The position numbers and the translations under genes are program-made. A stretch of DNA of 64,000 nucleotides from Stomorhina lunata (lineage: Eukaryota > Arthropoda > Insecta > Diptera > Rhiniidae), in assembly GCA_933228675.1 (NCBI GenBank), contig OW121741.1:132197290-132261289 (forward strand). Direction: 5' to 3'. Of the stretch, positions 32,043 through 44,104 are shown piece by piece; position 1 is the first letter of the stretch; every line of letters begins with the position of its first letter. Below the pieces are notes generated by a model that saw only the letters and a list, made by a program, of their open reading frames with translations, ran no database searches and had not been told where the DNA came from.

Positions 32043-34336
32043 CAGAAGAATAAGAAATGAATTGAGTTTTCAAAAGTCATAAATTAAAAACTGCCCTCGT
32101 ATACATCAACTAACTAAAGCAAATGCGCCAGCGTATTACCAGAATAATTATTTGTTCTTAAAGGTTTTTCTTTTTGTAATAATAATATTCTGCGGTTACA
32201 AAATCCATTTGTTTCATTTCAACATCAAATCGAGTTAGGACGGGCCAAAAGTAATAAAAACCCAGCAACCAACCCAAGAAAAGCCAAGCCAATCCCTAAC
32301 GATGAAAGTACACGGCTCAAAGTACTTACACAAATACATTAAAAAATTATGTGATAATAAATAAATGAATGTGAAAGAAATAAAGAAAGAAACAAGTGTA
32401 GGTGCAATGTCCGTTCGAACGTTTGTCCATCCGTGTCGACGTCGTCTTGATTCTTGTGGACAATCAAATTATGTTCGTGTTGGGAATACAACCCACGTCG
32501 TGCGTCCCCCTTTCAAAGCTTGTTTGCATACAAGATCAAGCATGCACCTTTAACAATAACAAACATTTCTTCCTAATCCAAAAAGGTATTTGTACTCGCT
32601 TGGAGCACATTTATATGTATGTATAGATTGGTTTGTTGGATGAATGGATCGATGTGTGTATGACGATGATATTCTGTTAACGTTTAATCATTAACTGTCA
32701 TCGTCTACTGTCACACAACATACTCGTACATTTCGGTGCGTGTGTAAGTGATTGTCAATTGCGGTTGTTGGACGATTTATACATATTATCTATCTATATA
32801 TTAATTCTATACTATATATATTGGATTCTTGTTAAGATTTCGAATTTCACCTTTCATTCCATAGAAAATCCAGAAGTGTTTGTATGTCACCACAAAAACT
32901 TTTGTGGGGATTATGTATGTAGACGTCATAAGAAGAAGGTAGGGTTTGTTAAAACTTTTTAGTACTCGTATTGTTGTACGTAAATTTAAAACTTTTCAAA
33001 TCATGTGCCATGAATCCCTAATTAGTTCATCGTGTAAAATTATGGGAATTTTGAACGCCACTTTAAAATAAACTTGCACACAGAGGAACCGATATTAAAT
33101 GAAGTCATTTGCTTAGAGGAATTGTTTATAATGTTTACTGTATTTTTCCTTAAATAGCTAAGATGTTTATTTAAAGTCTTAAATGGTTTGGTAAGATCTT
33201 GGAATACTGTGAAATAAACTTTTTTTTTTAAATCTTCATGGACTCTATTGTCAATTAACATACACTTTTGTAGTATACAACTTAAGACTTTCTGAAGCTG
33301 GAGATTATTTTCCACCTATAATTATTATATGTAGTTCATTGTATAGGTATAAGTTTGAAGAGAGTTATCCTATTACCAAACACCGCAGGTAATTTATGAG
33401 TTTGGTTTAAGTTCAAATTTGTTAGTCCATCGAACAGGATGTCGATACTATTTTAACTAAAACTAGATTAACAAAATTTCAAATTCATTTTGATATCGTT
33501 CAAATTAAGCTCTACAAACTTTAACGGTATCAAAAAGGTTTAAACCCTGAGAAAGTTTTTACTATAGTATGTGTCAAACTTCACGATAATCATTTGGTCT
33601 ATGTTCGTAATTTTGTAGAACACGATGACATCCTTCCACATATCTATTGCATATCAGATTTTTTCCAATTTTGATCTTCCAAATAATTCATTATCTTCTG
33701 TACGATTAATTTCTGTTTACTCTGTTATGACTTCATGTTTATTTTATTCATTACACATATTTATCCTCATCATACCATTTAGTTGTCAAATCCTTTAATC
33801 GTGTGTTTTTTCCTTCCCATACTCTGGTGTACTTTGAACGTTGAATAAGATAAATATGGCCGACTGCAAAACACGGAAGTTACTGAAGTCATTTAAAAAA
33901 AAAAAACGCTGATTTGTAAAGCTTTATTTTTACTCTTGTAATACAGGAACTGGAAAGAAATTCTTTGGAAGATAATATTGAATTAAAAAAAAATGTATGC
34001 TTTTGCTAATTCAGATCCATGTAGCTTTTATTATCTAAATACTTGTAAAACTTCGATTATTCAAAAAAAAAAAAAAATAATAAATAAGCGGTTTAGTAAA
34101 AAGAGTAGCATCCTTAGCCTGTCTCGGAGTTATGCCGCTTACTTTATGTTTTCCGAATTTCAAACTTTTTATAACGGTTTTCAGAGTCCAGAGTCGAGCA
34201 GAACTAAGTAAGTGCTGTATTGGAGAAAATATTCAGTTTTATACAGTAAATTCAGAAAAGTTTATGGTAGAATGGAAAAGGCGAAACTTTATAAAAGAGA
34301 CTTCCACAAGACTATGTGCCAAATTGCAAATTTTAG
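32043..34336. other. Intergenic spacer, no gene seen
   Basis: About 2.3 kb of AT-rich unique DNA. Frames of 60-91 codons (for example 32365-32626, 33040-33315 minus, 33993-34344) lack recognisable domains, and none shows intron signals with a plausible partner. CCCTCGTATAC at about 32095 resembles an inverted mariner end. Confidence 0.5.
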
Positions 34337-35815
34337 CGAAGTAGAACTTCTCCATCCAACCTGAACGAGGTTAGGACTGCAATAGCGCGATTAAAAAATA
34401 ATAAAGCTGCTGGTGCCGATGGTTTGCCAGCAGAGCTTTTGAAGGCTGGAGGTGATGAGATAATAAAGTATATGTCCCGGCTCCTAGAGTACATATGGTC
34501 AGAAGAACGCATGCCGGACGATTGGAATCTCAGTGTCATTTGTCCAGTCCACAAAAAAGGAGATAAAACTGTATGTGCAAATTATAGAGGGATAAGCCTC
34601 CTCTCAATTGCATATAAGACTTTATCGACCATACTGTGTGAAAGGCTAGAGCCCAAAGTAAACGAAATAATTGGGACATACCAATGTGGTTTTAGACCAG
34701 GTAAATCAACCACTGACCAGATCTTTACTCTACGTCAAATCCTAGAGAAGACCCAGGAGAAACAAATCGACACGTATCATCTCTTTGTTGACAACAAAGC
34801 TGCTTTTGACAGCCCGATACGGAAGAAGGTGTTTGAAGCAATGTCTGAGTTCGGCATCCCTACGAAGCTAATAAAGTTATGCAGGATGACACTAACTAAT
34901 AGAACATCATCTGTTAAGATAGGTAAGAACCTATCAGAGTCCTTCATAACTAAACGGGGATTCAGGCAAGGTGACAGTTTATCTTGTGACCTCTTCAATA
35001 TTGTGTTAGAGAAAATCTTGCAAGATGCAGCGGTTAATACAACAGGAACAATTTTCAATAGAAAACATATGCTACTCGCATTTGCCGATGACATTAATAT
35101 TATAGGACGCACTCTACGCGAGGTAACTGCCGCCTTTTCCAATATCGAGAAGGAATCAAACAAAATGGGTCTAGCTGTAAATGAATCAAAAACAAAACTG
35201 ATGGTTTCTACAGGCAGACAGACCACTAGAATCGGATCACATGTGTCCGTTGAGAATTATAGGTTCGAGGTTGTAAAAGAATTTGTATACCTTGGTACCG
35301 CTGTGAACATCAACAACGATATAAGCTTCGAAATCAAACGTAGAATCATACTTGCCAATCGATGCTATTTTGGACTAAGCAAACAGCTAAGAAATTAAGT
35401 CCTCTCTGTAAGAACTAAAATCACGCTCTATAAAACGCTCATACTACCCGTGTTATTGTATGGTGATGAATCATGGGCACTTGCACAGACAGATGAAGCT
35501 ATCCTTGGAGTATTTGAGAGGAAAATTCTACGAAGAATCTTTGGACCACTCTGCGTCAACAATGAGTATCAACATCGAATGAACCATGAGCTGTATGAGT
35601 TATACGCTGACATAGACATAGTAAAACGCATTAAGCAACAGCGTCTGCGTTGGCTAGGACATGTTGTGCTAATGGATGAAAATACTCCGGCAAGAAAAGT
35701 CTTCGATAATGATCCAGAGGGAACGCGTAGAAGAGGGCGTCCAAAACTTCGATGGAAAGACCAAGTAGAAGAAAATCTTTTGAGGTGCTTGGAATTCTAA
35801 AATATGCTCGGCCTT
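34337..35815 (+). pseudogene. 5'-truncated LINE reverse transcriptase with one internal stop
   Basis: Non-LTR retrotransposon reverse transcriptase. The open frame begins just after an in-frame TAG at 34334 and reads LKNNKAAGADGLPAELLKAG, then RGISLL, FRPGKSTTDQIF, LFVDNKAAFDS (block A; the residue after VD is usually F, here N), RGFRQGDSLSCDLF (block B), AFADDINIIG with the catalytic Asp pair at 35087-35092, and YLGTAV. A single TAA at 35396-35398 interrupts the frame. It then resumes unchanged with VLSVRTKITLYKTLILPVLL and GRPKLRWKDQVEENL up to the stop at 35800; an alternative frame there (GILKYARPLT) suggests a one-base shift near 35780. Endonuclease and ORF1 are absent because of 5' truncation. 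The catalytic residues are kept, so the copy is relatively young but dead. The clade was not assigned. Confidence 0.92.
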
Positions 35816-36129
35816 TGACCTAAACAGGTTGTAATTACAGGCCATTAAGTAAGAACTTCTCCATAGTTTGAAAAAAATTCAGCCAAGGTTCATTAAATCT
35901 TGTTTGGAGTTACAGCGGATATTTGTTTATTCACTTAAAAAGTTAAGGTCTGCGACTGACCTGATATAGTTCTCACAATTCTAATGACATGACGGAAAAC
36001 TTTTTATTAATTATTTATGAGATTAAGTTTTTAAATACTATATATACATATATATTTAATTCAAAACAAAAATCTCGTTTTATATTTTACAATATTTATC
36101 GGCATCTCATAAAATTTCTGTCTAAAACA

Positions 36130-36427
36130 TTGACTTTGTTGGTGTCTGCAAGACTACACGTCAGTCGCAAAGGGTTAATATGACAGGGAACATCAAAACT
36201 TATTGATAAGACAACGAATTAGTTGTATATGGATGAACGCCAAAAAGAAATTGTCTACTGTCTCCAAACTCCATAAAGGGATGACTTTGTTGGTGTCTGC
36301 TCAACTACGTCAGTCGCAGAGGATTAAGAACAGGGAACATCGAAATTAATTAAAGAAGATAGCGAATTAGTTGTATATGGTTGAACGTCAAACAGGCGTT
36401 TCTACTGTCAGCAAACTCCTAGTTGGA
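36130..36427. repeat. Tandem duplication of a ~151-bp segment
   Basis: Two adjacent copies share GACTTTGTTGGTGTCTGC (36131 and 36282), then CGTCAGTCGCA, ACAGGGAACATC, GAATTAGTTGTATATGG and CTGTC.CAAACTCC in order. Identity is roughly 80 per cent. No coding content. Confidence 0.85.
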
Positions 36428-36849
36428 GATGTGTGAATTTGAAATGGATCTTGAATCTTACGTTATATTTATCAAAAGACCTAATGTTCAAAATTTATAA
36501 ACTAACCCTAAATAACCATAGCTAAGGCATATTTTCTAAATTTGTAGAACTAGCGGAGTGATATAGCACAAGCGATGAAAGTAAATCGATTAGATAAAAT
36601 AACTATATCAGTTTCAAGTTCAAGGTCTTAGAAGTGCACTTAGTCAAAGAAACGATCGGAAACAAAGAAAGGCATGGGGACGTGTTTACGACTATGTCTA
36701 AGTCCACTCGATGATAATAAAGTCGCTTTAATCTCTTCATATCTTTAAATTTTAGTCAATCAAAATGTATGTGGTCGAAATTGTTCATTAAATTTAAAAA
36801 CCTATTAATATAACCGTGAAATATAATATTGTTAAAATATTCGCCACAG
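36428..36849. other. Spacer, no gene seen
   Basis: Unique AT-rich DNA without supported features. Confidence 0.45.
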
Positions 36850-37325
36850 CTTCTCTGGGTCTAAATTTCCATCATTCTAAATTGTTTCCTATACCTGCGA
36901 CTTAAGAAAATACCACAAGAATATCTCAAACGGTGTTAAATCGCACAATCTCGGTGGCCAGTTCACAACATCTCCACATGAGATGAGATACAAATATCCA
37001 ACATGAGCTGTGTTATACTTAGTGTCGTTCTGTTGATGGTATCCAGATCATTTAATACAGATCAAAGAAGTTGCTAATTTGAAGAACGTCCTTCCAAAGC
37101 CAAAATTCCACAGCAAATTGGAAGCTCTTGGATCTGAAGTGGATTGTTATTATCACAAATTCGACAATTTTGTTTCTTTATCCAGAAATATTTTTTATTC
37201 ATCCAAAAATGATTTTTCGACATAAAATCCAAATACCTACTGCACCAGAGCATGACTGACAATGGTGAAAGATTGATCATTTTAATATGGTGCTGGATGG
37301 AACTATATTTCCTTAAAAAATCCAC
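36850..37325 (-). pseudogene. Old mariner-type transposase relic, minus strand
   Basis: On the minus strand the frame at 37325-37074 has KKQNCRICDNNNPLQIQELP, matching the conserved VNKQNCRIW...PxxIQELP region that follows the first catalytic Asp. Further on (about 37030-36870) it reads QQNDTKYNTAH, where QQDGATSHTA is usual (second Asp changed), then NWPPRLCDLTPFEIFLW, the third catalytic block. Several frame changes, substitutions at catalytic positions and a deletion between the second and third blocks show it is ancient and inactive. The N-terminal third is not recognisable. Confidence 0.75.
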
Positions 37326-37390
37326 AAATGTACATGGCTTTTCCCGGAATACTTAACCGAATTATTATATGGAGGAAGTCATTGCTAGAT

Positions 37391-38120
37391 GTGAGGAACA
37401 AAAGGGCTGCAGATGTTGGTAGCGATCATCATTTGAGACGAGGTTCGGCTAAAATTCAAAGCTGTGACACTTTAACCAAGTCTCAGCAGCAAAAGACTTG
37501 ATCTACAAAAACTGAAATCACCTGAAATTTCTATGTGGTTTTCTAAGGCATTGAGGAATACAACAGATGCTGCCAGAATACAGTCTTCTGGAATGAAGTA
37601 ATATGTTATAAAAGTAAGTTCAATAATCCTTTGATTTCTAGTAAAACGTGGCAGATAATTGAAGATAGACTAGCCAAAGTGAACTTAAATGATGCGAAAA
37701 CCCTGCAGATCAGGACGGCGCATATATCAATATTAAAATCGAGAAGTCAAACGAAGTGCAAGGGAGGATAAGCGGAGATGGCTGAAGGAAATAGCTGGTC
37801 ATAACCACTATAATCAAAAGCCACTTACGAATGAGCAGGGAGATCTGATCTACTCCAAAGATCAACAGATAGAATTGTGGGAAGGAACTACAAAAAATTG
37901 CTGTCAGTCAATCCGGCTGAATACTTGATCCTAAACATCACAGTAATAACGCTTATAACGATTTTGAAATGTCACCTGTAAATGTAAACGCCTTAAATCT
38001 GAAAAGTCTGCAGGTACTGACGGAATACCACCTGAATTATTAAAAGACAATACAATTCTATTCACAAAGCTTTTAAAGCCTTTGATAATAAAATATACTG
38101 ACCTTGAGCACATTCAGTAA
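37391..38120 (+). pseudogene. LINE endonuclease/RT relic, heavily mutated
   Basis: Pieces of a non-LTR ORF2 are spread over all three frames in the right order: VRNKRAADVGSDHHL at 37391-37435, which contains the SDH catalytic motif at the end of APE-type endonucleases; TWQIIEDRLAKVNLNDAKT near 37640; EDKRRWLKEIAG from 37764; KPLTNEQGDLIYSKDQQIEL near 37820; and KSEKSAGTDGIPPELLKD near 38000-38048, the start of the RT domain. It covers the part of ORF2 that is missing from the truncated LINE at 34337, and the last motif resembles AAGADGLPAELLKAG there. The two could come from related elements but are not one insertion, since the spacing and decay differ. Confidence 0.75.
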
Positions 38121-38586
38121 ACACGCTAATGTCTACCTTTCTTCAGTTTATGGATCAGTTGAAAATTCTCGAAGTGAACCGAGTTCAATCGACAGCATCG
38201 AATTCTCCTGCTTAATCTCACATTTAGTGGCGATAGTTTTTGGAAATCTTGTGTTTCGTCGACGTATGAGTGTTAGTCGGTAATTTATTTATAAGCGGAA
38301 CCACATTTATACACAACATTGTGACTAGTTTTTTCTGTATGACGACTTTGGCCAGCGTAAAATATTTCTGAAGGCTATAATCGCCCTTAGTGATTTGCCA
38401 ACTATTTTGCATAAATGACAACAAATTCGAACAAGATGTCAGTTATTGACTGAAAATTTAGAAAGTCCCTTTTGAATATAATTTACCTTAAATAGTCGAT
38501 ATACAAGATTAACAGCAAAAATATTGATCGTAAGCACCAAAAAATCTCGATTTAACAAAACAGGGCAATGTTTTGGTGCATAACTT
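38121..38586. other. Spacer, no gene seen
   Basis: No recognisable coding content; might include the remainder of the LINE relic, but no motif supports that. Confidence 0.4.
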
Positions 38587-39383
38587 TTTATACCCTTCAC
38601 CACCATAGGTGGAAAGGGTATTATAAGTTTGTGCTGATGTTTGTAACGCATAGAAATATTTGTCTTAGACCCACCTTTTAGTATACCAATAGGCTTAGAA
38701 TCACTTTCTGAGTCGATTTAGCGATGTCCGTCCGTCCGTCTGGCTGGCTGGCTGGACCCCCATGTAAACCTTGTAATCAAACTACAGGTCGCAATTCTAA
38801 AGATAATTTGATGAAATTTGGCACAGATCATTTTTTTGATAATGGGACCATGGCTATTGAATTTGGTCAAAATCGGTCCATTATTTATGGTACCTCCCAT
38901 AGGTCCCACTTCCCGGAATTGCTATATTGGCCACAAATATCAATACTTTTTCATGAAATTTAAAACAAATACTGCTTATGTCAACTAAAATCACTGTACA
39001 AAATTTCGTTGAAATCGGTCCACATTTGACCATAGCTCCCATACAAATTCTTCTTTAAAAACGCACTAAATGAGACAAAAAATCACTAAAACACTCGTAA
39101 ATCTAAAGATAATGGAAATTTTGAGTCTATTTTTTGCATACATAATTTTTGTAACACCTGTAATCAATCTGCCAAATTTCGAGATAATCGGTCCACATTT
39201 GACCCTAGCTCTCATATAAGTCCAAATGACGGAAACAGGTTGCATATATAAGTTTTGAGAAAATGTTTGTATGATGGCAAAATTTAGCAAATATTTGTCT
39301 TTACACAGGAAAAATAACACCTTTGACCTTAGTGGTGAAGGGTATCGTATGGTCGGCTTGACCGACTATAGCGCTTTCTTACT
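38587..39383 (+). repeat. TTTATACCC interspersed repeat, copy B (longest)
   Basis: Longest copy of the family (about 797 bp): TTTATACCCTTCACCACC at the left, then GTGCTGATGTTTGTAACGCA, GATGTCCGTCCGTCCGTC, ACCATAGCTCCCATACAAA, CGAGATAATCGGTCCACATT, and at the right GTGGTGAAGGGTATCGTATG, GACCGACTATAGCGCTTTC. It retains about 200 bp missing in the copy at 17749. No protein is encoded; the 63-codon minus frame is shared with the other copy only through DNA identity. Confidence 0.9.
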
Positions 39384-39699
39384 TGTTTGTTCTTTGTTAG
39401 TTTGCTAGTCCCGTTTCACATGAATCAGGTTTACTTGATCAGTTTTTCTTTAAATTTCTTTTGAAACTGCATTCACGTTCACACACAAACATTTTCTTCA
39501 TCAGTTTTAATTTTATTTTCCTTAAATTTCATACAAATTTTCAAAATTTTCGTAAACTTGATAGTACGGTCAGGTTTGCTCAATTTTAATTCTGTCAGTT
39601 TTTTTCATACAAATTCAAGACTTAACAAGCCAAACCTGACTAATGTAAAAGTAGACCTACTTTCAACAAACTAATTCAATTTTTTCCAAATTGTTTAGA
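39384..39699. other. Spacer, no gene seen
   Basis: Unique sequence with repeated TCAGTTTTT and CATACAAATT motifs; no supported gene. Confidence 0.45.
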
Positions 39700-40030
39700 A
39701 GTTATGGTGCAAAGTATTGTGTGTGAAGTTTTTAAGTTTTAATCCAATAACTTTTAAACTACCGGGAGGGTTGTGGCACAATGTGCAGAAATCGGCAAAA
39801 TGGTATGTTGGAGTTTTCGACCAATTTTTAAAAACCAGTCTATTTTTAGCACAGTACTCTAAAGTTGAGCACCTCGTGTATGCCAGACTTATTGGTACGT
39901 ATAACTTTTGCAAATATTAACATATCGAAAAGATTTTTACACCCTCGAAAACTACTTAGGAAACAAAGAAAAATGTGCTTGCTGTACTACGCTATCTTGA
40001 ATAGTTTAAGAGATATTTAATGAAATGTCG
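39700..40030 (+). repeat. Diverged relative of the palindromic element at 51659-55589
   Basis: Motifs match the arm of the large palindrome in order: AAAGTTGAGCACCTCGTGTA (arm: AAAGTTGCCTACCTCGGGTA), GTATAACTTTTGC (GTATAACTTTCC), AAGATTTTTACACCCTCGAA (AAGATTTTTACGTTTTCGAA), and GTTTAAGAGATATTTAATG (GTTTAAGAGATATTTGAATC). A CACAATGTGC and an AGCACAGTA sit where the arm has CACAGTGG. This shows the family is dispersed and older than the palindrome. Confidence 0.65.
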
Positions 40031-41259
40031 TTTACAATTATTTCCATCTAAGGGCTCGATATGTTTGACAGTTTTTACATATTTGAAAAATGTTTCGACT
40101 GCTTTATAGCGACATTGGGGAACTAGGTACCTTCATATGAATCCCATGATGTCCAACATCCTTTTCTAGAAGATCACACAAGATACTTTAGGAATTTTCA
40201 ATCATTTGTTGTTTGTCAACACTTTATCCTATATTTTAACACCATCTTCTAAGTGTGATCAGAATATGTCTATTCAAGTTCAAGAAACCTATTCAAATAA
40301 AGATCAGTTAATCATCAATGAAAACTTCCTTAAATCTGAACCAATGATAAATCGCTTTCAAACGCCATTAAAATATTGAAGAATTTTTGGCATAATATTT
40401 AGGAAATATACACCATTAAAAACTAAAAAAAAAACGATTTAAAAAAAGTCAAAAGAACAAATCAAAAAAGGATACCCAAAGTTATAACTATCTTCCATAA
40501 ATATTCAACAACAAAATTCATAACGTTTACAGCAAAATGAAAGAACAAAACCATTTGCTTGAAAAGAATAAACGTCGAGGAACTAAAGAGCATGAGCAGG
40601 GCAGGCGGGCACACCAACTAAATGAACCAACCAACAAACATGTGTATATCCATTAACATTGCCTTTACAAACAGGAACTGTCAGCAGGAGGTACAACACA
40701 CGGAAAAGAGGATGTTAAACGGGTAAAGATGTAAAAAGCAACAGAGAAAAAAAAAATACCGAAAAGTACCTATAGCATGGAAAATAAACAAAATACATAT
40801 TTAAATGTGGAAACAGTTATGTATGTGTGGTGGGGTGTTGTGTTGTGTTGTAGGCTTTTTCTTTCTTCTTATTGTAAATCGTAAATTGTAAATGGTAACA
40901 GGGCGACGTACTTTGTTTCCTGAAAATGTTCTCGAAAATGCAAAATGTTACAATAAGTTGAGAGTATATCCCGGAAACAGGAAGTTGAACATTTTCAAGG
41001 AAGCGACAGTATTCAAAAGCCTTGAAGCAAGGAAGCAAATACAAAAGCTTTACTTACACACACACACAAACACATACACTCACACCCACTCATACACAAT
41101 TTATTTTGTGTAAAATGAACAGACTTTATATGCATTGAAAAGAAGGCTAGCTATCAAGCCAAGGGAGATGTTAAATGTAAAAAGGAAGTTGAAAATGAAG
41201 TAGCAGGTCGTAGGAGAATTTTGAGAAGCTCTTCTTTGGAAATAGAATATTTAATAAAA
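40031..41259. other. Spacer with short GT/CA-rich tracts, no gene seen
   Basis: A GTGTTGTGTTGTGTTG tract lies near 40835 and ACACACACACAAACACA near 41056. Frames at 40817-41113 overlap these tracts and are not convincing. Confidence 0.5.
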
Positions 41260-42960
41260 TTGCTTCTAATTTAAGCAAATTTTCTATGAAAATTATGTTT
41301 AAATTTGAAGAAAATTATCTACAAAAATTATATTCAAATTTATAACAAATTTTCTCATTAATTTATGTATAAATTAAAAATTTGTTTAAATTTGCAACAA
41401 ATTTTTGATTCAAAATTTGTTCAAATTTGCAATAATTTTTTTTAGAAATTTATTTTAATTTGAAACAAATTTTCTATTAAAAATTTGTTTAAATTAATTC
41501 AAATTTCTATTAAAAATTTTTTCAAATTTTCTATTAAAAATTTGTTAAAATTTTCTATTAAAAATTTGTTAAAATTTTCTATTAAAAATTTGTTAAAATT
41601 TTCTATTAAAAATTTGTTAAAGTTTGCAAAAAAAAATTACATTATTTGTTCAAATTTTCTATTAAAAATTTGTTCAAATTTGAAACAAATTTGTTTAGAA
41701 ATTTGTTCAAATTTGCAACAAATTTTCTATTAAAAATTTGTTCAACTTTTTTATTAAAAAATTTGTTCAAATTTACAGCAAATTTTCGATTAAAAATTTG
41801 CAACAAATTTTATATTAACATTTTTTTCAACTTTCTATTAAAAATTTGTTCAAATTTTCTAATAAAAATTTGTTAAAATTTACAAAAAATTTTCTATTAA
41901 AAATTTGTTAAAATTTACAAAAAATTTTCTATTAAAATTTTTTTCAAATTTTCTATTAAAAATTTGTTAAAATTTGCAACAAATTTACTATTAAATATTT
42001 GTTCAAATTTACAAAAAATTTTCTATTAAAAATTTGTTTAAACTTGCAACAAATTTTCTATTAAAAATTTGTTCAAATTTGCAAAAAAAAATTTCTATTA
42101 AAAATTTGTTCAACTTTTCTATTAAAAAATTTGTTCAAATTTGCAGCAAATTTTCGATTAAAAATTTGTTCAAATTTGAACAAATTTTCAATAAAAAAGT
42201 TTGTTTGCAAATTTCTGTTAATTTTTTTTTTAGTTTTCTATTAAAATTTTAACAAATTTTTTATTGAAAATTTGTTAAAATTTGCAACAAATTGTCTATT
42301 AAATATTTGTTCAAATTTACAAAAATTTTTCTATTAAAAATTTGTTTAAATTTGCAACAAATTTTCTATTAAAAATTTGTTCAAATTTGCAAAAAAATTT
42401 CTATTAAAAATTTGTTCAAATTTTCTATTAAAATTTTTTTATTAAAAATTTTCTATTAAAAATTTGTTCAACTTTTCTATTAAAAAATTTGTTCAAATTT
42501 GCAGCAAATTTTCGATTAAAAATTTGTTCAAATTTGCAACAAATTTTCTGTTAAAATTTTTTTTCAAATTTTCTATTAATATTTTAATCAAATTTTCTAT
42601 TAAAATTTTAATTAAATTTTCTATTAAAAATTTGTTAAAATTTGCAACAAATTTTCTATTTACAACAAATTTTGTATTAAAAATTTGTTCAAATTTACAA
42701 CAAATTTTATATTAAAAATTTGTTCAAATTTTCTATTACAAATTTGATCAAATCTTCTCAAATTTAATCAAATTTTCTATTAAAAATTTGTTCAAATTTG
42801 CAACAAATTTTCTATTAAAATTTGTTAAAATTTTAAACAAATTTTCTATTAAAAATTTGTTCAAATTTGCAACTAAATTTTCTATTTTGAGGTAAGTTTT
42901 TGATGAAAAATTTCAAATTTGAAAATGTTTTTCTCCTCAAAATTTGTTCAAATTTCATAA
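41260..42960 (+). repeat. 35-bp minisatellite array, variant 1
   Basis: Tandem 35-bp units: TTAAAAATTTGTTCAAATTT followed by GCAACAAATTTTCTA. They are diverged, with frequent shortened units lacking the GCAAC part. The array is related to the arrays at 44105 and 49565 through the shared GTTCAAATTTG and AAATTTTCTA blocks. The many N/L/F/K/S/I-rich frames (41485-42715) are repeat-derived. Confidence 0.93.
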
Positions 42961-44104
42961 AAATTCTATTAAAGTTAAGGAAAGTTACAAAATTTACATG
43001 TTACCATCATTATAATAAACCTGAAAACTTGTGTAGCGTGCATGCATCCCTTTTATCTTTCCTGTGGTGTATGACAAGAGTCCAAAAGCATTTGCAACTT
43101 ACAACACACATACAAATAACTAGAGCAAAAGCTACAAAGTGAAAGTGGGTGATGAATGGTTGGGAGTTTATGTTCCTGTTGATTTTGTCTTGGGTAAGGA
43201 AAACGATGTTAATGACATAAAGGACGCTTAACTGTAAGTGTGAGTGAGTGTTCATACTAAACCATTCCATGGAAAAGTTTACATTAAAATACAAGTACTT
43301 TTACTTACTTGTACATAAATCTAGACATCCTCATAAAGAACTATTTACATAGAAGAGTTTACATATTCATATTTCTCCATAGAGATCCGGGGATGGAAAT
43401 TTTAAATTAATTTAGAAAACTTTGATCTTTTAAATTTTGATCTAGAGTTTAAAGCAGAAAAAGAAAGACATAGATTTATAACCTTAATTTAGTCTTTTCT
43501 AAAAATCTAGACACCGGAAATGAAATTTTACCCATCCCTGACTTATATTCAAATGCTTCCTCAAAAACGTCAACTCTGTGGATAGATGTTGAATTCTTTT
43601 TGTTTGCTTCTTGTATCGTTTAGTTTACAGTTCATCCTTTTTTTGTTATATTTTATTTGCATTACAATAACTTGTGATCTAAAGTAATGACAGTGTTAGA
43701 GATTCGCCCTTGATTCTAATTATTTTTATGTTGGGTGTCTACATATTAAAACAAGTTTTAATAGTCTCGTGAGTTGTGCGGAAATAACGGAAGTTTAAAA
43801 GTTCCTTTTACAGGAAATCATTGTCCTGAACGTAAATTAGATTCGAGAAATAAAGCAAAATAAACAAATAGCAAAATATTCATCACTTCATTCATTCATT
43901 CCGTCATTTTAATGCCCATACACAAGTCAACTTAGGTAAATTATAGGTTTAAAGTCCAAATGACAGACAGCATTTGTACAAATATATACTCGTAAGTTGC
44001 TGCGGCAACGTTTTGAGTAAGAAACTCAAAAGTAAAGGAAACGTTAAGATAGTAAATATTTATATAGAAATTGTAGTTTCTTTAGAACCGAGTAAGAATG
44101 AATT
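42961..44104. other. Spacer, no gene seen
   Basis: About 1.1 kb of mostly unique DNA. It includes a possible small MITE at 43388-43540 (listed separately). Frames at 42900-43294 lack recognisable domains. Confidence 0.45.
43388..43540. mobile_element. Possible small MITE with GGGATGG termini
   Basis: The left end CGGGGATGGAAATTTTA and the inverted right end CAGGGATGGGTAAAATTT are imperfect mirror images about 150 bp apart. CAGGG-type ends are typical of hAT elements, but no 8-bp flanking duplication is visible, so this remains tentative. Confidence 0.35.

Noticed and set aside
33040..33315. 91-codon minus-strand frame
   Set aside because: No recognisable domain, no splice context, composition as expected by chance.
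41485..42715. Several 70-83 codon frames rich in N, L, F, K, S and I
   Set aside because: All lie in the 35-bp array and show its period; no independent coding signal.
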